From the NCBI GenBank assembly GCA_945864145.1, contig CAMBAN010000015.1, positions 1-36,890 on the forward strand: a stretch of DNA of 36,890 bases, given 5' to 3'. This DNA is from an uncultured Lachnospiraceae bacterium (GTDB taxonomy: Bacteria > Bacillota > Clostridia > Lachnospirales > Lachnospiraceae). Position numbers and translations under genes: made by a program. The notes below the pieces were generated by a model. That model was not told the origin of the DNA, did not search any database, and worked only from the letters and a program-made list of their open reading frames with translations. Shown in pieces: positions 24,179 through 32,764 of this stretch; the stretch's first letter is position 1, and each line of letters opens with the position of its first letter.

Positions 24179-25327
24179 TTACACCTTAGAAAGCCTGCTT
24201 ACATTCAAAACAATGCCAATTTCCGAAAGCAAAAATAATGTTGCCGAACCTCCATAACTAATAAATGGAAGTGTAATACCGGTATTGGGAATTGTATTTG
24301 TCACAACTGCTATATTTAAAATAACCTGTATGGCAAAATGGGACATTACACCAACCACGAGCATAGAACCAAACTGATCTACTGCACTGTTTGCAATCAT
24401 CATGCAGCTCCAAATCAATACAATAAACAAAATAATGATGACCATCGCACCAAACAACCCTAGCTCCTCACAAATGATTGAAAAAATCATATCATTTTGT
24501 GATTCAGGTAAAAAGCCTCTTTTTTGCATACTCTGTCCAAGTCCTTTTCCCCATAAGCCACCGGAGCCAATCGCGTATAGTGCCTGCAATGTTTGAAATG
24601 CTTTATCTGTACTATAAGACTCAGGGTCCAGCCATGCCTTTACACGCGCTAGGCGGAAGGCTCCTGACACATCGTTACCGGAAGCATAAATCACAACTGC
24701 TGCCGCAGCCACCATTACAACAACTGCAATCGCAACAAAAGGTTTGTAATCAGGCACTGCCACAAAAAGCATGCAGACTGCAATACCCATAACAATAATT
24801 GCAGAACTGAGATTTTTTGAAATCAAATAAATCATTCCAGCCGCTATAGTAGGAGGAATAAAGAAAGCGAGTAGACCTCTTGTCGTACGAATCGATTTTC
24901 CAAGTCTGGTAATATAACTTGCCTGAAAAATAATAATACCCAACTTTACAATTTCAGCAGACTGTACAGTAATAATACCCAAGTTAATCCACCTTGTCGC
25001 ACCGTTTCTGGTAATTCCCAGTGGTGTCAGCAAAAGCAAAATAGAAATAATCGCTGCAATATATGCCAGAAAATCAACTTTTTTATAGTATCGATACGGT
25101 ATTATCATGGTTACAACAAGTCCTAAGATACCTACCAGCGTAGAAATCATTTGTTTTCTCAAATAGTAAGCTGAATCATTAAAGTCAATCGCTGCCTCAT
25201 AGGAGCTGGTTGAATATATCATCAGTAATCCAAAACCGATTAAAAAGAAAACAACTGCTAACAATACAAAATCGAAACTATTGCGCCCCTCAGTTTTTAT
25301 TCTTCTCTTTTTCTGAGTTGTTGCCAC
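24179..25327 (-). CDS. ftsW: SEDS-family peptidoglycan glycosyltransferase FtsW
   Basis: FtsW is a multi-pass SEDS protein that polymerises lipid II at the septum with its partner class B PBP. About ten membrane segments are visible. Family motifs include GLLMIYSTSS, GATRWINLG, RVKAWLDPES, GSGGLWGKGLGQSMQKRGFLPESQNDMIFSIICEELG and LPFISYGGSAT. The track opens at a TTG (25342). The GTG at 25327, 7 nt after GGGGAG, gives MATTQKKRR and does not overlap murD, so it is preferred (382 residues). Because of its relatedness to SpoVE, a sporulation role is possible too, but the dcw position favours division. Confidence 0.93.
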   Translation of the reverse strand: MATTQKKRRIKTEGRNSFDFVLLAVVFFLIGFGLLMIYSTSSYEAAIDFNDSAYYLRKQMISTLVGILGLVVTMIIPYRYYKKVDFLAYIAAIISILLLLTPLGITRNGATRWINLGIITVQSAEIVKLGIIIFQASYITRLGKSIRTTRGLLAFFIPPTIAAGMIYLISKNLSSAIIVMGIAVCMLFVAVPDYKPFVAIAVVVMVAAAAVVIYASGNDVSGAFRLARVKAWLDPESYSTDKAFQTLQALYAIGSGGLWGKGLGQSMQKRGFLPESQNDMIFSIICEELGLFGAMVIIILFIVLIWSCMMIANSAVDQFGSMLVVGVMSHFAIQVILNIAVVTNTIPNTGITLPFISYGGSATLFLLSEIGIVLNVSRLSKV

Positions 25328-25331
25328 TTCA

Positions 25332-26699
25332 TCACTCCCCAATTTTATTCACAAATTCTTTAAACATTTTTCCTCTTACTTCATAATTTGGGAACATGCC
25401 CCAGCTTGCGCATGCAGGTGAAAGCAATACTGCATCTCCCGGTACTGCTGTCTGTACACATATGTCAAAAGCTTCTTCAAAGGTCTCTGCAAACACGATA
25501 TCCTCCAGACCATACTTTCTTGCACATTCTGCAATCTTTTCTTTTGTCTGCCCAATTAATACCAGTTTCTTTACTTTATTATCAAAGCATTGAATCCAAT
25601 CATCATATTCACTGCCTTTATCATAACCGCCACCAATCAGAATGGTAGGTCTATCCATTGCCTTAATTCCCTGTATTGCGGCATCTGTATTGGTTGCCTT
25701 AGAGTCATTGTAATAAACAACGCCGTTTTTGGTTGCTACATATTCAATTCTATGTTCTACTGCCACAAAACGCTTTACAGTCTGTAAAATATTTTCCATA
25801 GGCACACCCGCACTCATGCTGACAGCAATCGCCGCCATCACGTTTTCTATATTGCAAAGACCTACCAGATTCATATCCGTCTTTGTATTCATCAATCTTG
25901 TTGTCTTACCGTTTTCTGCAAGATAAATGTCCTCTCCATCCAGATACAAACCATCATCCAGCTTTCTTGCAGAAGAAAAATAAATCACTTTTGCAGGGCA
26001 TCTTGTACCGAAATCTCTGGTATATTCATTTTCATAATTTAGGACACAAGTATCCTCAGCTGTCTGGTTTAACGTCACATTTTCTTTTGCCTTCACATAA
26101 TTTTCCATCGTGTGATGTCTGTTCAAATGATCCGGTGTGATATTTAAAATTGCAGACACTTGCGGATGGAAATGTTCAATCGTTTCCAACTGAAAGCTTG
26201 AAATTTCACAGACTGATACAGTATCTTCTTTCATTTTCGGTGCTTCTTTGGTATACGGTGTGCCAATATTTCCTACAATATAAACACTTTCATAGTATTC
26301 CTGCATAATCTGACCAACCAAAGAAGTCGTTGTTGTTTTTCCATTCGTTCCTGTAATGGCAAGTACACGTCCCTTACTATAATTGTAAGCAAGCTCTACC
26401 TCTCCCCATACAGGAATCTTTCTGTCTTTGATTTTTAGTACAAAATCAATATCAGTTGGTACACCCGGGCTTAAAACAGCAAGCGCCAGATTTTCCAGCA
26501 AATCCTCTGTAAATGCACCTGTCTTAATCTCAGCCTTACTTCCCGGTATCAGTTTTTGCCTGATTTCCTCTTCCTTTGCATTTTCATTACTGTCATAAAG
26601 TAAAGGAATTGCACCCTGTTCCTCCAAAAGAGTTGCGGAGCCAATTCCGCTGATACCTGTTCCTACCACTAAAACTCTTCTATTTTTTAAATCAACCAT
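25332..26699 (-). CDS. murD: UDP-N-acetylmuramoylalanine--D-glutamate ligase (MurD)
   Basis: MurD adds D-glutamate to UDP-MurNAc-L-Ala in the cytoplasm. The N-terminal Rossmann-like domain (VLVVGTGISGIGSATLLEEQGA) binds the uridine part. The ATP loop is ITGTNGKTTTTSLVGQIM. Mid-domain DHLNRHHTMENYVKAK and C-terminal YYNDSKATNTDAAIQGI are family signatures. The length of 455 is normal. The ATG has no good ribosome binding site of its own. It lies one base after the stop of a tiny upstream frame with a good site, suggesting reinitiation. In-frame extension is blocked by a TGA. It ends 4 nt before the ftsW start. Confidence 0.96.
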   Translation of the reverse strand: MVDLKNRRVLVVGTGISGIGSATLLEEQGAIPLLYDSNENAKEEEIRQKLIPGSKAEIKTGAFTEDLLENLALAVLSPGVPTDIDFVLKIKDRKIPVWGEVELAYNYSKGRVLAITGTNGKTTTTSLVGQIMQEYYESVYIVGNIGTPYTKEAPKMKEDTVSVCEISSFQLETIEHFHPQVSAILNITPDHLNRHHTMENYVKAKENVTLNQTAEDTCVLNYENEYTRDFGTRCPAKVIYFSSARKLDDGLYLDGEDIYLAENGKTTRLMNTKTDMNLVGLCNIENVMAAIAVSMSAGVPMENILQTVKRFVAVEHRIEYVATKNGVVYYNDSKATNTDAAIQGIKAMDRPTILIGGGYDKGSEYDDWIQCFDNKVKKLVLIGQTKEKIAECARKYGLEDIVFAETFEEAFDICVQTAVPGDAVLLSPACASWGMFPNYEVRGKMFKEFVNKIGE

Positions 26700-26700
26700 C

Positions 26701-26733
26701 TTATCTGACCATGCCTTTCACATATGTTTCCAT
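26701..26733 (-). CDS. Possible 10-codon leader ORF before murD
   Basis: ATG at 26733, with AAAAGGA about 9 nt upstream, encodes METYVKGMVR and stops at TAA. The stop is separated by one base from the murD ATG (TAAGATG), in a different frame. It could couple translation to murD. The peptide itself has no recognisable function, and the frame could be accidental. Confidence 0.3.
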   Translation of the reverse strand: METYVKGMVR

Positions 26734-26747
26734 AATATCTTATCCTT

Positions 26748-28493
26748 TTAATTATACCCCTTATCCCGGAGATAGGGAAGTATATTTTCAAAAAGCTGCC
26801 GAATAACGGGAGCTGCTATCTGCCCGCCATAATACTGTCCCTTAGGTTCATGAATAATCGCCATTGCCATGATTTGCGGGTCGTTTGCCGGATAAGTTCC
26901 TAAAAAGGAAGCAATATATTTCCCGGTACCTCTTGGCAAAGTTTGACTGGTTGCTGTTTTACCTCCTATCCGATATCCTTCGATATAACAATTTTTTCCA
27001 CCACCATTTTCCACTACCTGTTCCATCATCATTCTAATTGCTTCTGTCGTTTCCTTCGAAACAGCTATCTGTGTTGTCGGATAAGAAAAATCAATGATTC
27101 TTGTTTTTTCCTTATTCATAGCCCTTACTCCAAAATGTGGCGTGACCATAGTTCCTCCATTGATAATTGCTGACACTGTTGTCATAAATCTGATTGGTGT
27201 CAACTGAAAGGACTGTCCAAAGGATACCGTTGCAAGCTCTACCTCTCCTACATTTTCTTTTTTATGCATAATCATCTTTGCTTCACCAGGCAAATCTATC
27301 CCTGTTTTTTGATATAAGCCAAATTTCTGTATATATTCAAAAAATCTGTCTACCCCAATTCGCATCCCGACTGTAATAAATACCGGATTACAGCTGTTCA
27401 TAAAACCATGAATAAAATCTTCTGAACCGTGTCCTGCAATTTTTGCACATCGTATTCTTCTATCTTCCACAATGATATACCCCGGACAGTAGAACTGGTC
27501 TGTCAAAGCCACCGCGCCTGTTTCCAAGCCTGTTGCTGCGGTAATGATTTTAAATACAGACCCCGGCTCATAGGTATCGTGAATACAATTGTTTCTCCAC
27601 ATCTTATTAAGCAAATCCTGTCTTTCTTTTTCACTTAACGTTACACTTTCCTGTTCCAGTGTTAACACCTCATCTATGAAGCTATACGGTTCATTTAAGT
27701 TATATTCCGGTTCATCTGCCATTGCAAGGATTTCTCCATTTTTTACATTCATGACAATGATAGATACCTTTTTTGCCTGCTTTGTCGCATATACCTGTTT
27801 TGCAAGCTGTGTTGCATATTTTTGGATAGGCAGGTCAATACTGGTATATAGGTCAAGTCCTGCCACCGGTTCCTCTCTGCGTTCTCCCACATCCTCCTGT
27901 TCCACCCCTTTTGCATCCGTTACAGTTAAAATCTGTCCCTTTTCCCCCGTCAAATAACTGTCATAGTATACCTCCAGCCCTAAAATTCCCTGATTGTCAC
28001 TCCCTGTAAAGCCAAGAACCTTCGATGCCAGCTCATCATAAGGATAATAGCGTTTAAAGTCCTCATCGATTTTCACACCTTCCATCTCTTCTTTTCGCAA
28101 GGCATCTCCAATTTCTTTATCTACATTGCTTTTGATTTTTTCTCTTGCAGACCACTTTTCTACACGTTTTGTCACATATTCCTCCGAAAGACCAAGTGTC
28201 TGTGTCAACGTACTTATCACTCTTTGCGGTTCGGTTATTTGACTGTTTATAACGGATATGGTACATACCGTTCTATTATCAGCAAGCACCTGCCCTGAGG
28301 CATCCAGGATACGTCCTCTTTTTGCTTTGATGTCTCTTTCTCTTTCATGAAGCTCTTCTGCCAGCGCCGTATAATGCTCTGCCCTGTAAATCATGAGATA
28401 CGATACTCTTCCAATCAGCAGCACCAACACAATCATCACCAAAACGCCAAGAACAAAGGTTTTCTTTTTTTGATTGATTTTATTTCTTTCCAT
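26748..28493 (-). CDS. Class B penicillin-binding protein (SpoVD/FtsI-like transpeptidase)
   Basis: This is a membrane-anchored transpeptidase with one N-terminal helix (FVLGVLVMIVLVLLIGRVSYLMIY). A dimerisation region starts at RERDIKAKRGRILDASGQVLA, and the transpeptidase domain has EPGSVFKI (SxxK Ser-Lys), MNSCNP (SxN) and a third motif reading GGKTATSQ at residue 512, so KTA rather than KTG. There is no PASTA domain. It is the second of two tandem class B PBPs before murD, where spoVD is commonly found, so a sporulation role is plausible but unproven. The ATG has only AGGG as a ribosome binding site, and that lies in the 3' arm of the upstream terminator hairpin. A TAG in frame blocks a longer start. 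Confidence 0.9.
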   Translation of the reverse strand: MERNKINQKKKTFVLGVLVMIVLVLLIGRVSYLMIYRAEHYTALAEELHERERDIKAKRGRILDASGQVLADNRTVCTISVINSQITEPQRVISTLTQTLGLSEEYVTKRVEKWSAREKIKSNVDKEIGDALRKEEMEGVKIDEDFKRYYPYDELASKVLGFTGSDNQGILGLEVYYDSYLTGEKGQILTVTDAKGVEQEDVGERREEPVAGLDLYTSIDLPIQKYATQLAKQVYATKQAKKVSIIVMNVKNGEILAMADEPEYNLNEPYSFIDEVLTLEQESVTLSEKERQDLLNKMWRNNCIHDTYEPGSVFKIITAATGLETGAVALTDQFYCPGYIIVEDRRIRCAKIAGHGSEDFIHGFMNSCNPVFITVGMRIGVDRFFEYIQKFGLYQKTGIDLPGEAKMIMHKKENVGEVELATVSFGQSFQLTPIRFMTTVSAIINGGTMVTPHFGVRAMNKEKTRIIDFSYPTTQIAVSKETTEAIRMMMEQVVENGGGKNCYIEGYRIGGKTATSQTLPRGTGKYIASFLGTYPANDPQIMAMAIIHEPKGQYYGGQIAAPVIRQLFENILPYLRDKGYN

Positions 28494-28495
28494 AC

Positions 28496-28546
28496 AAAAA
28501 CCCTATAAAAGTAATCATTATAATTTATTTCTACTTTTATAGGGTT
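28496..28546 (-). terminator. Terminator hairpin between the two PBP genes, overlapping the second gene's ribosome binding site
   Basis: On the minus strand AACCCTATAAAAGTA pairs perfectly over 15 bp with TACTTTTATAGGGTT around an 18-nt loop, followed by a run of five T. The T run ends two bases before the ATG of the downstream PBP at 28493, and the AGGG of its Shine-Dalgarno is in the 3' stem. Confidence 0.85.
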
Positions 28547-28560
28547 ATGTTACTTATTCT

Positions 28561-30663
28561 TTAGTTTTGTGTAGTCGTATCTGTATTTTCTGACGTATCC
28601 AACGTATCCGACGTATCTGACACATCTGTCACATCTCCATCAATACTGAAATCCTGTTCTACTACCTCACCCGTTTCAGGATCAATTAATTCTCCTGTTT
28701 CAGGATCAACCGTATATTTTGTTGACTCAGCATCATCAGGAGTCGTCACCGTGCCTAAAATCCTGTCTACTTCTTCCTGTTCGGCAATTGTCATTTCCTC
28801 TGTCTTTGTAATATTCAGATATGGCAATACCTCTGTCAGAATATTTTTTACTACCCCGCTTGCAAAGTAGGCATGCGCCTGGTCTTCTACGTTTGGCTGG
28901 TCTATAACTACGTAAATAACAATCTGTGGGTCATCAGCAGGTGCATACCCAATAAAGGATACAACGTAATTTTTTCTGTCACGTCCTGCCATTTCCGCAG
29001 TACCTGTCTTACCACCCATGGAATAGCCCGCCGGTCTTGCTGCGGCACCTGTACCTTCGTCTACAACCGCTCTCAAATAGGACTTCATAACCTCTGATGT
29101 TGTGTTGGAAATAGTCTGTTTTATAACACGTGGTTCTATATTTTTTATTACATCACCCGAGGAATTGGTAATCTTATTTACTACATGAGGTTCATAGTAA
29201 TAACCTCCATTAATGATAGAAGAAAACGCTGAAGCCATCTGAATCATGGTTACGTTAAAGCCTTGACCAAAAGAAGTCGTTGCAACCTCTGCTTCATGCA
29301 TCGTGTCCTCTGTATAGATAAGAGAAGCAGTACGTGCTTCTCCTGCCAAATCAATATTCGTTCGTAATCCAAGATTAAAAATATTTTCAAATTCCAGTAA
29401 AGTGCTGCTTCCTATTGCTGCCCCCATCTTCATCAAAGCAACGTTGCAGGACTGCTCTAAGGATCCACTGACATCCAATACGCCATGTCCTGTTTTTACG
29501 TTACATTTGATGGTATGTCCACCTACCTCCAGGGCACCGGTACATTCGTAGGTCTCATTTCCGACAATTTTTCCTGTTTCTATCCCTGTTGCTACTGTTA
29601 TCGCTTTTGCAGTAGAACCGGGCTCATAGGTATCTGAAATACAAAAATTTCTCCATAATTGATTGAGTGCATCATAATACGTCTCATCCTCTATCATCTG
29701 GTCAATCTGTTCCTGTGTATAGTAAGCAGACAAATCCTTTGGATTATTCAAATCAAAGGTAGGATAGCTTGCCATTGCAAGAATTTCCCCGGTATTTGGG
29801 TTCATAATAATACATCCCGTATTGTTAGAACCAAGCCCTTCCCTTGCTTCATTTTGATGCTCCTGGTTAAATTGCAATATATATTTTTCCACAATGGACT
29901 GGATATTGGCATCAATTGTAGTTGTTAAAGAATTACCATCTACAGCAGCTACTGTTGTTCTTTCCAAGGTAGCATCATCATTCAGATAGCCATACTCTCT
30001 ACCATTGGTACCATTCAATTCGCTATTATAATATTCTTCTAATCCATAGGTACCGTTATTGTCCGTTCCTGTAAAGCCGATAACATCACAAGCCAGAGAA
30101 TTATTAGGATATCTTCTGATATACTCATCTTCGAACCAAACGCCACTGACTTTTCCCATTTTTTCAGCATCCTCTTGCTTGTTGTTTGCAATGGTCGCCG
30201 CATTATCTGACTTTTCTCTCTCCAAAAAGGGTTGAATTTCTTCATAAGTCAGTTTCTTTTTCAAAACATAATATTGAGAGTTTGGATGTTCCTCCACATA
30301 CTGGTTTAAGATATTGTAATCCAAAGAAAAGCAGTCTGCCAATGCTTTCAACGTCGGTTCTTTATTCAGCTCATCATCTAACATGACTTTACAGTCAAGA
30401 ATGACATTATATACTTTTTCGCTTACAGCTAAAATAGTACCATTTCTATCCGTAATCGTTCCTCTTTTAAAAGGCAAGGTAGTAGAGTCATATTTCTGCT
30501 GTGATAGTATTTTTTTCTGATAGTTATTTTGGTTATCTTTTGTAATGACATATAATCTAATACCCAAACCACAAAAAGCCAATATTATGATAAATATCAT
30601 AAATCTTAGCTTTTCCTGCAGTATTCTCCTGGGTGATTTTCCTTTTCTTCTCTTTGTTGCCAT
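28561..30663 (-). CDS. ftsI: Class B penicillin-binding protein, septal transpeptidase (FtsI/PBP2-like)
   Basis: This is the first of two tandem class B PBPs in the dcw cluster and the likely FtsW partner. It has a basic cytosolic start, one membrane helix (FMIFIIILAFCGLGIRLYV), and a dimerisation domain with FKRGTITDRNGTILA. The transpeptidase motifs are EPGSTAKAIT (Ser-Lys), EQSCN and GGKTGTAEM. The C-terminal 50 residues are acidic and low in complexity, with a doubled DPETGE unit and a Ser/Thr/Asp run ending TDTTTQN. The ATG at 30675 lies one base after the AGAAAGG site, so the ATG at 30663 (MATKRRKGK) is preferred, though its spacing of 13 nt is long. ftsL lies directly upstream. Confidence 0.92.
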   Translation of the reverse strand: MATKRRKGKSPRRILQEKLRFMIFIIILAFCGLGIRLYVITKDNQNNYQKKILSQQKYDSTTLPFKRGTITDRNGTILAVSEKVYNVILDCKVMLDDELNKEPTLKALADCFSLDYNILNQYVEEHPNSQYYVLKKKLTYEEIQPFLEREKSDNAATIANNKQEDAEKMGKVSGVWFEDEYIRRYPNNSLACDVIGFTGTDNNGTYGLEEYYNSELNGTNGREYGYLNDDATLERTTVAAVDGNSLTTTIDANIQSIVEKYILQFNQEHQNEAREGLGSNNTGCIIMNPNTGEILAMASYPTFDLNNPKDLSAYYTQEQIDQMIEDETYYDALNQLWRNFCISDTYEPGSTAKAITVATGIETGKIVGNETYECTGALEVGGHTIKCNVKTGHGVLDVSGSLEQSCNVALMKMGAAIGSSTLLEFENIFNLGLRTNIDLAGEARTASLIYTEDTMHEAEVATTSFGQGFNVTMIQMASAFSSIINGGYYYEPHVVNKITNSSGDVIKNIEPRVIKQTISNTTSEVMKSYLRAVVDEGTGAAARPAGYSMGGKTGTAEMAGRDRKNYVVSFIGYAPADDPQIVIYVVIDQPNVEDQAHAYFASGVVKNILTEVLPYLNITKTEEMTIAEQEEVDRILGTVTTPDDAESTKYTVDPETGELIDPETGEVVEQDFSIDGDVTDVSDTSDTLDTSENTDTTTQN
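28671..28709. repeat. 24-bp tandem repeat in the PBP gene 3' end
   Basis: CCGTTTCAGGATCAA and CTGTTTCAGGATCAA lie 24 bp apart. They encode the two 8-residue units DPETGELI and DPETGEVV near the C-terminus of the FtsI-like PBP. Confidence 0.6.
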
Positions 30664-30700
30664 GATAATATGCATACCTTTCTTTTTTGATGTGCACGCC

Positions 30701-31204
30701 TTAATCCGGTATGTCGCTGTACTGTCTTACGTAATCACTTCCTTCTCCCGTGTATGTGATTACTTGCCCATCCTTTGCATATTTCATGCCTAATTCACCA
30801 ATTGCAATTTTTTTGATTTCCTCTAAATCTACCTCACTCATAATTTTTGTATAAGTTTCATCATTTTCCTGCCTTAAGCTATTTAACTCACTTTCCATAC
30901 TGGAAATGTGGTCAATACGGTTTGTAATGTCAGATTGCAGGTTCACATAGCTTATCAGAATGACACAGCCTAATGTAATAAATGCCATCATCACAAACAA
31001 GTAACCAAAAGAAATGGCTGTCGCTCTCCTTGCATCCTTTCTCCTGTTTTCTCTTGTCTGTCGGTTTGTTGGCTTTTTTCTGACCGGTCTTTCTTCTATA
31101 TCTATTTTCCTGACCGTATTTCCATCTATATACATTTGTTTTACTTTTGTGCCTTGGTAGTTTTGTCTTTGCGTATTTGTCTTTGACAAACTAACCTGTT
31201 TCAT
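30701..31204 (-). CDS. ftsL: FtsL-like cell division protein
   Basis: This is a bitopic septum protein of the FtsL/DivIC type. A long basic cytosolic part (RKKPTNRQTRENRRKDARR) precedes one membrane helix at about residues 86-108 (FGYLFVMMAFITLGCVILISYV). A short extracellular coiled coil follows (IDHISSMESELNSLRQENDETY), then the family-like EEIKKIAIGELGMKYAKDGQVITY. The length of 167 is long for FtsL because of the N-terminal extension. Sequence conservation in this family is low, so the call rests on topology, the GM-(K/Y) tail motif and position between rsmH and the PBP gene. AAGGGAT lies upstream of the ATG. Confidence 0.87.
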   Translation of the reverse strand: MKQVSLSKTNTQRQNYQGTKVKQMYIDGNTVRKIDIEERPVRKKPTNRQTRENRRKDARRATAISFGYLFVMMAFITLGCVILISYVNLQSDITNRIDHISSMESELNSLRQENDETYTKIMSEVDLEEIKKIAIGELGMKYAKDGQVITYTGEGSDYVRQYSDIPD

Positions 31205-31221
31205 AATTTTCTATCCCTTCT

Positions 31222-32157
31222 TCACATTCTCTCAAATACTCTTAACTTTGCACTCTTTGACCTGGAATTAAACTCTAATTCTTCCTCACTCGGAAGAATT
31301 GGTTTCCTGGGTGTTGCCTTTCCCAAAGGCTTTTTCCCACATACGCATACCGGAAATTCCGGTGGACAAGTACATGGATTTTCTTTTTCTCTGTAGATTG
31401 TTTTTACTATTCTGTCTTCCAGAGAATGGAACGTGATGATGCATAACCGTCCCCCCGGGTTAAGCATATCAATCATATCGTCCAATGAATTTTTCAAGAC
31501 CTCCAATTCGTGATTACATTCAATTCTAATCGCCTGAAAGGTTCTCTTAGAAGGATGCCCGCCTGTCGCTCTCATCTTTGCAGGTATGGCTGCCTTAATC
31601 AACTCATTCAGTTCAAAGGTCGTTTCTATTGGCTTGACCTCCCTGGCCTTTACTATATGTTTTGCTATATTTTTTGCGAATTGATCCTCACCGTAATCTT
31701 TAATAATTCGATATAGGTCTTTTTCTGAATACTCATTTACAATATCTCTTGCTGTCAGAGTCTGCCGTTGATCCATTCTCATATCCAAGGCTGTATCATA
31801 TTTATAGGTAAATCCTCTTTCCACAGTATCAAGCTGATACGAAGATACCCCCAGGTCTAACACAATACCATCTACCTTGTCCACACCTATTTCAGCAAGT
31901 GCCTGTTTGGCATTACAATAATTATTCCTTAAAATAGTTACCTTAGAGCCAAACTCTTCTAATCTTTTAGATGCTGCGGCAATCGCATCTGCATCCTGGT
32001 CAATTCCAATAAATCTTCCTTTTTCATTTAATCTCCTGCATACCTCGTAGGCATGTCCGCCTCCACCTAAGGTACCATCCAAATATATCCCATCCGGCTT
32101 AATATGTAAGCCTTCTATTGTTTCTTCCAATAAAACCGATTTATGTTTAAACTCCAT
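31222..32157 (-). CDS. rsmH: 16S rRNA (cytosine(1402)-N(4))-methyltransferase RsmH
   Basis: RsmH (MraW) methylates C1402 of 16S rRNA using SAM. Motifs are [11 protein letters not shown], the SAM loop [36 protein letters not shown] and [12 protein letters not shown]. The C-terminal part has the cysteine-rich [18 protein letters not shown] insert common in Firmicute members. The track opens at a GTG (32166) too close to AAGGG. The ATG at 32157 ([10 protein letters not shown]), about 10 nt from it, is preferred, giving 311 residues. It follows mraZ by 19 nt in the conserved mraZ-rsmH-ftsL order. Confidence 0.97.
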   Translation of the reverse strand: MEFKHKSVLLEETIEGLHIKPDGIYLDGTLGGGGHAYEVCRRLNEKGRFIGIDQDADAIAAASKRLEEFGSKVTILRNNYCNAKQALAEIGVDKVDGIVLDLGVSSYQLDTVERGFTYKYDTALDMRMDQRQTLTARDIVNEYSEKDLYRIIKDYGEDQFAKNIAKHIVKAREVKPIETTFELNELIKAAIPAKMRATGGHPSKRTFQAIRIECNHELEVLKNSLDDMIDMLNPGGRLCIITFHSLEDRIVKTIYREKENPCTCPPEFPVCVCGKKPLGKATPRKPILPSEEELEFNSRSKSAKLRVFERM

Positions 32158-32176
32158 CTGGTTCACGCCCTTCTTT

Positions 32177-32608
32177 CTAAATCATCATGCCAAGCTCTGA
32201 CATGTGTTCTGCAATTTCTTCCATGTCATCATATTCGGAAGCTTCTTCCCACTTCTCTTTGCTCCAGATTTCAATTCTGTTTGCAACGCCAACTAAAACA
32301 ACATCTTTATCTAGCTCAGCAAATTCTCGTAATACCGATGGAATCAAAATTCTTCCCTGCTTGTCTACCTCAACATTGGCAGCTCCTGCTAAGAAAAATC
32401 TTACGAATTTTCGTGATTCCTTGTTCATAAGCGGTAATGCTTTTAGTTTTTCTTCAAACGCTGACCATTCCTGGTTATCGTACACAAATAGACAGCCATC
32501 CAATCCCTTAGTCACAACAAATTCATCACCTAACACCTCTCTGAATTTAGAAGGGATAATCAGTCTGCCTTTCGTATCTATCGTATGATTGTATTCTCCC
32601 ATGAACAT
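32177..32608 (-). CDS. mraZ: Transcriptional regulator MraZ
   Basis: MraZ is an AbrB-fold DNA-binding protein that in several bacteria represses its own dcw operon. The 143-residue protein has the two tandem SpoVT-AbrB-like repeats: [27 protein letters not shown] and [21 protein letters not shown], each with the D-x-(K/Q)-GR-(L/I)-(I/L)-IP signature. It is the first gene of the cluster. Upstream are a sigma-A promoter and four 10-bp-phased AAAGTGG boxes, so autoregulation is well supported. A GGGTGA site lies before the ATG. Confidence 0.96.
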   Translation of the reverse strand: MFMGEYNHTIDTKGRLIIPSKFREVLGDEFVVTKGLDGCLFVYDNQEWSAFEEKLKALPLMNKESRKFVRFFLAGAANVEVDKQGRILIPSVLREFAELDKDVVLVGVANRIEIWSKEKWEEASEYDDMEEIAEHMSELGMMI

Positions 32609-32677
32609 GCAATCACCCGCTTTCTACACCTGCATCGTACTACCTTTTGGTCATTTTCTTTCGGAAATGGAATTTAA

Positions 32678-32717
32678 CCCCACTTTACACCACTTTGTTC
32701 CACTTTCCTCCACTTTT
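32678..32717 (-). promoter_or_regulatory. MraZ-binding repeats (four AAAGTGG boxes, 10-bp period)
   Basis: On the minus strand AAAGTGG occurs four times at an exact 10-bp spacing (complement CACTTT at 32681, 32691, 32701 and 32711), each separated by 3 nt. It lies just downstream of the -10, about 70-110 nt before mraZ. AAAGTG(T/G)N3 repeats are the reported MraZ site in Mollicutes. Confidence 0.88.
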
Positions 32718-32723
32718 AAGTTC

Positions 32724-32752
32724 ATTTTACATGACTTTTTATAAAATAACAA
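32724..32752 (-). promoter_or_regulatory. Sigma-A promoter of the mraZ/dcw operon
   Basis: On the minus strand TTGTTA (32752-32747) is followed after 17 bp by TAAAAT (32729-32724). Transcription would begin at the first MraZ boxes. Confidence 0.7.
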
Positions 32753-32764
32753 GTGTTTAGCAAT

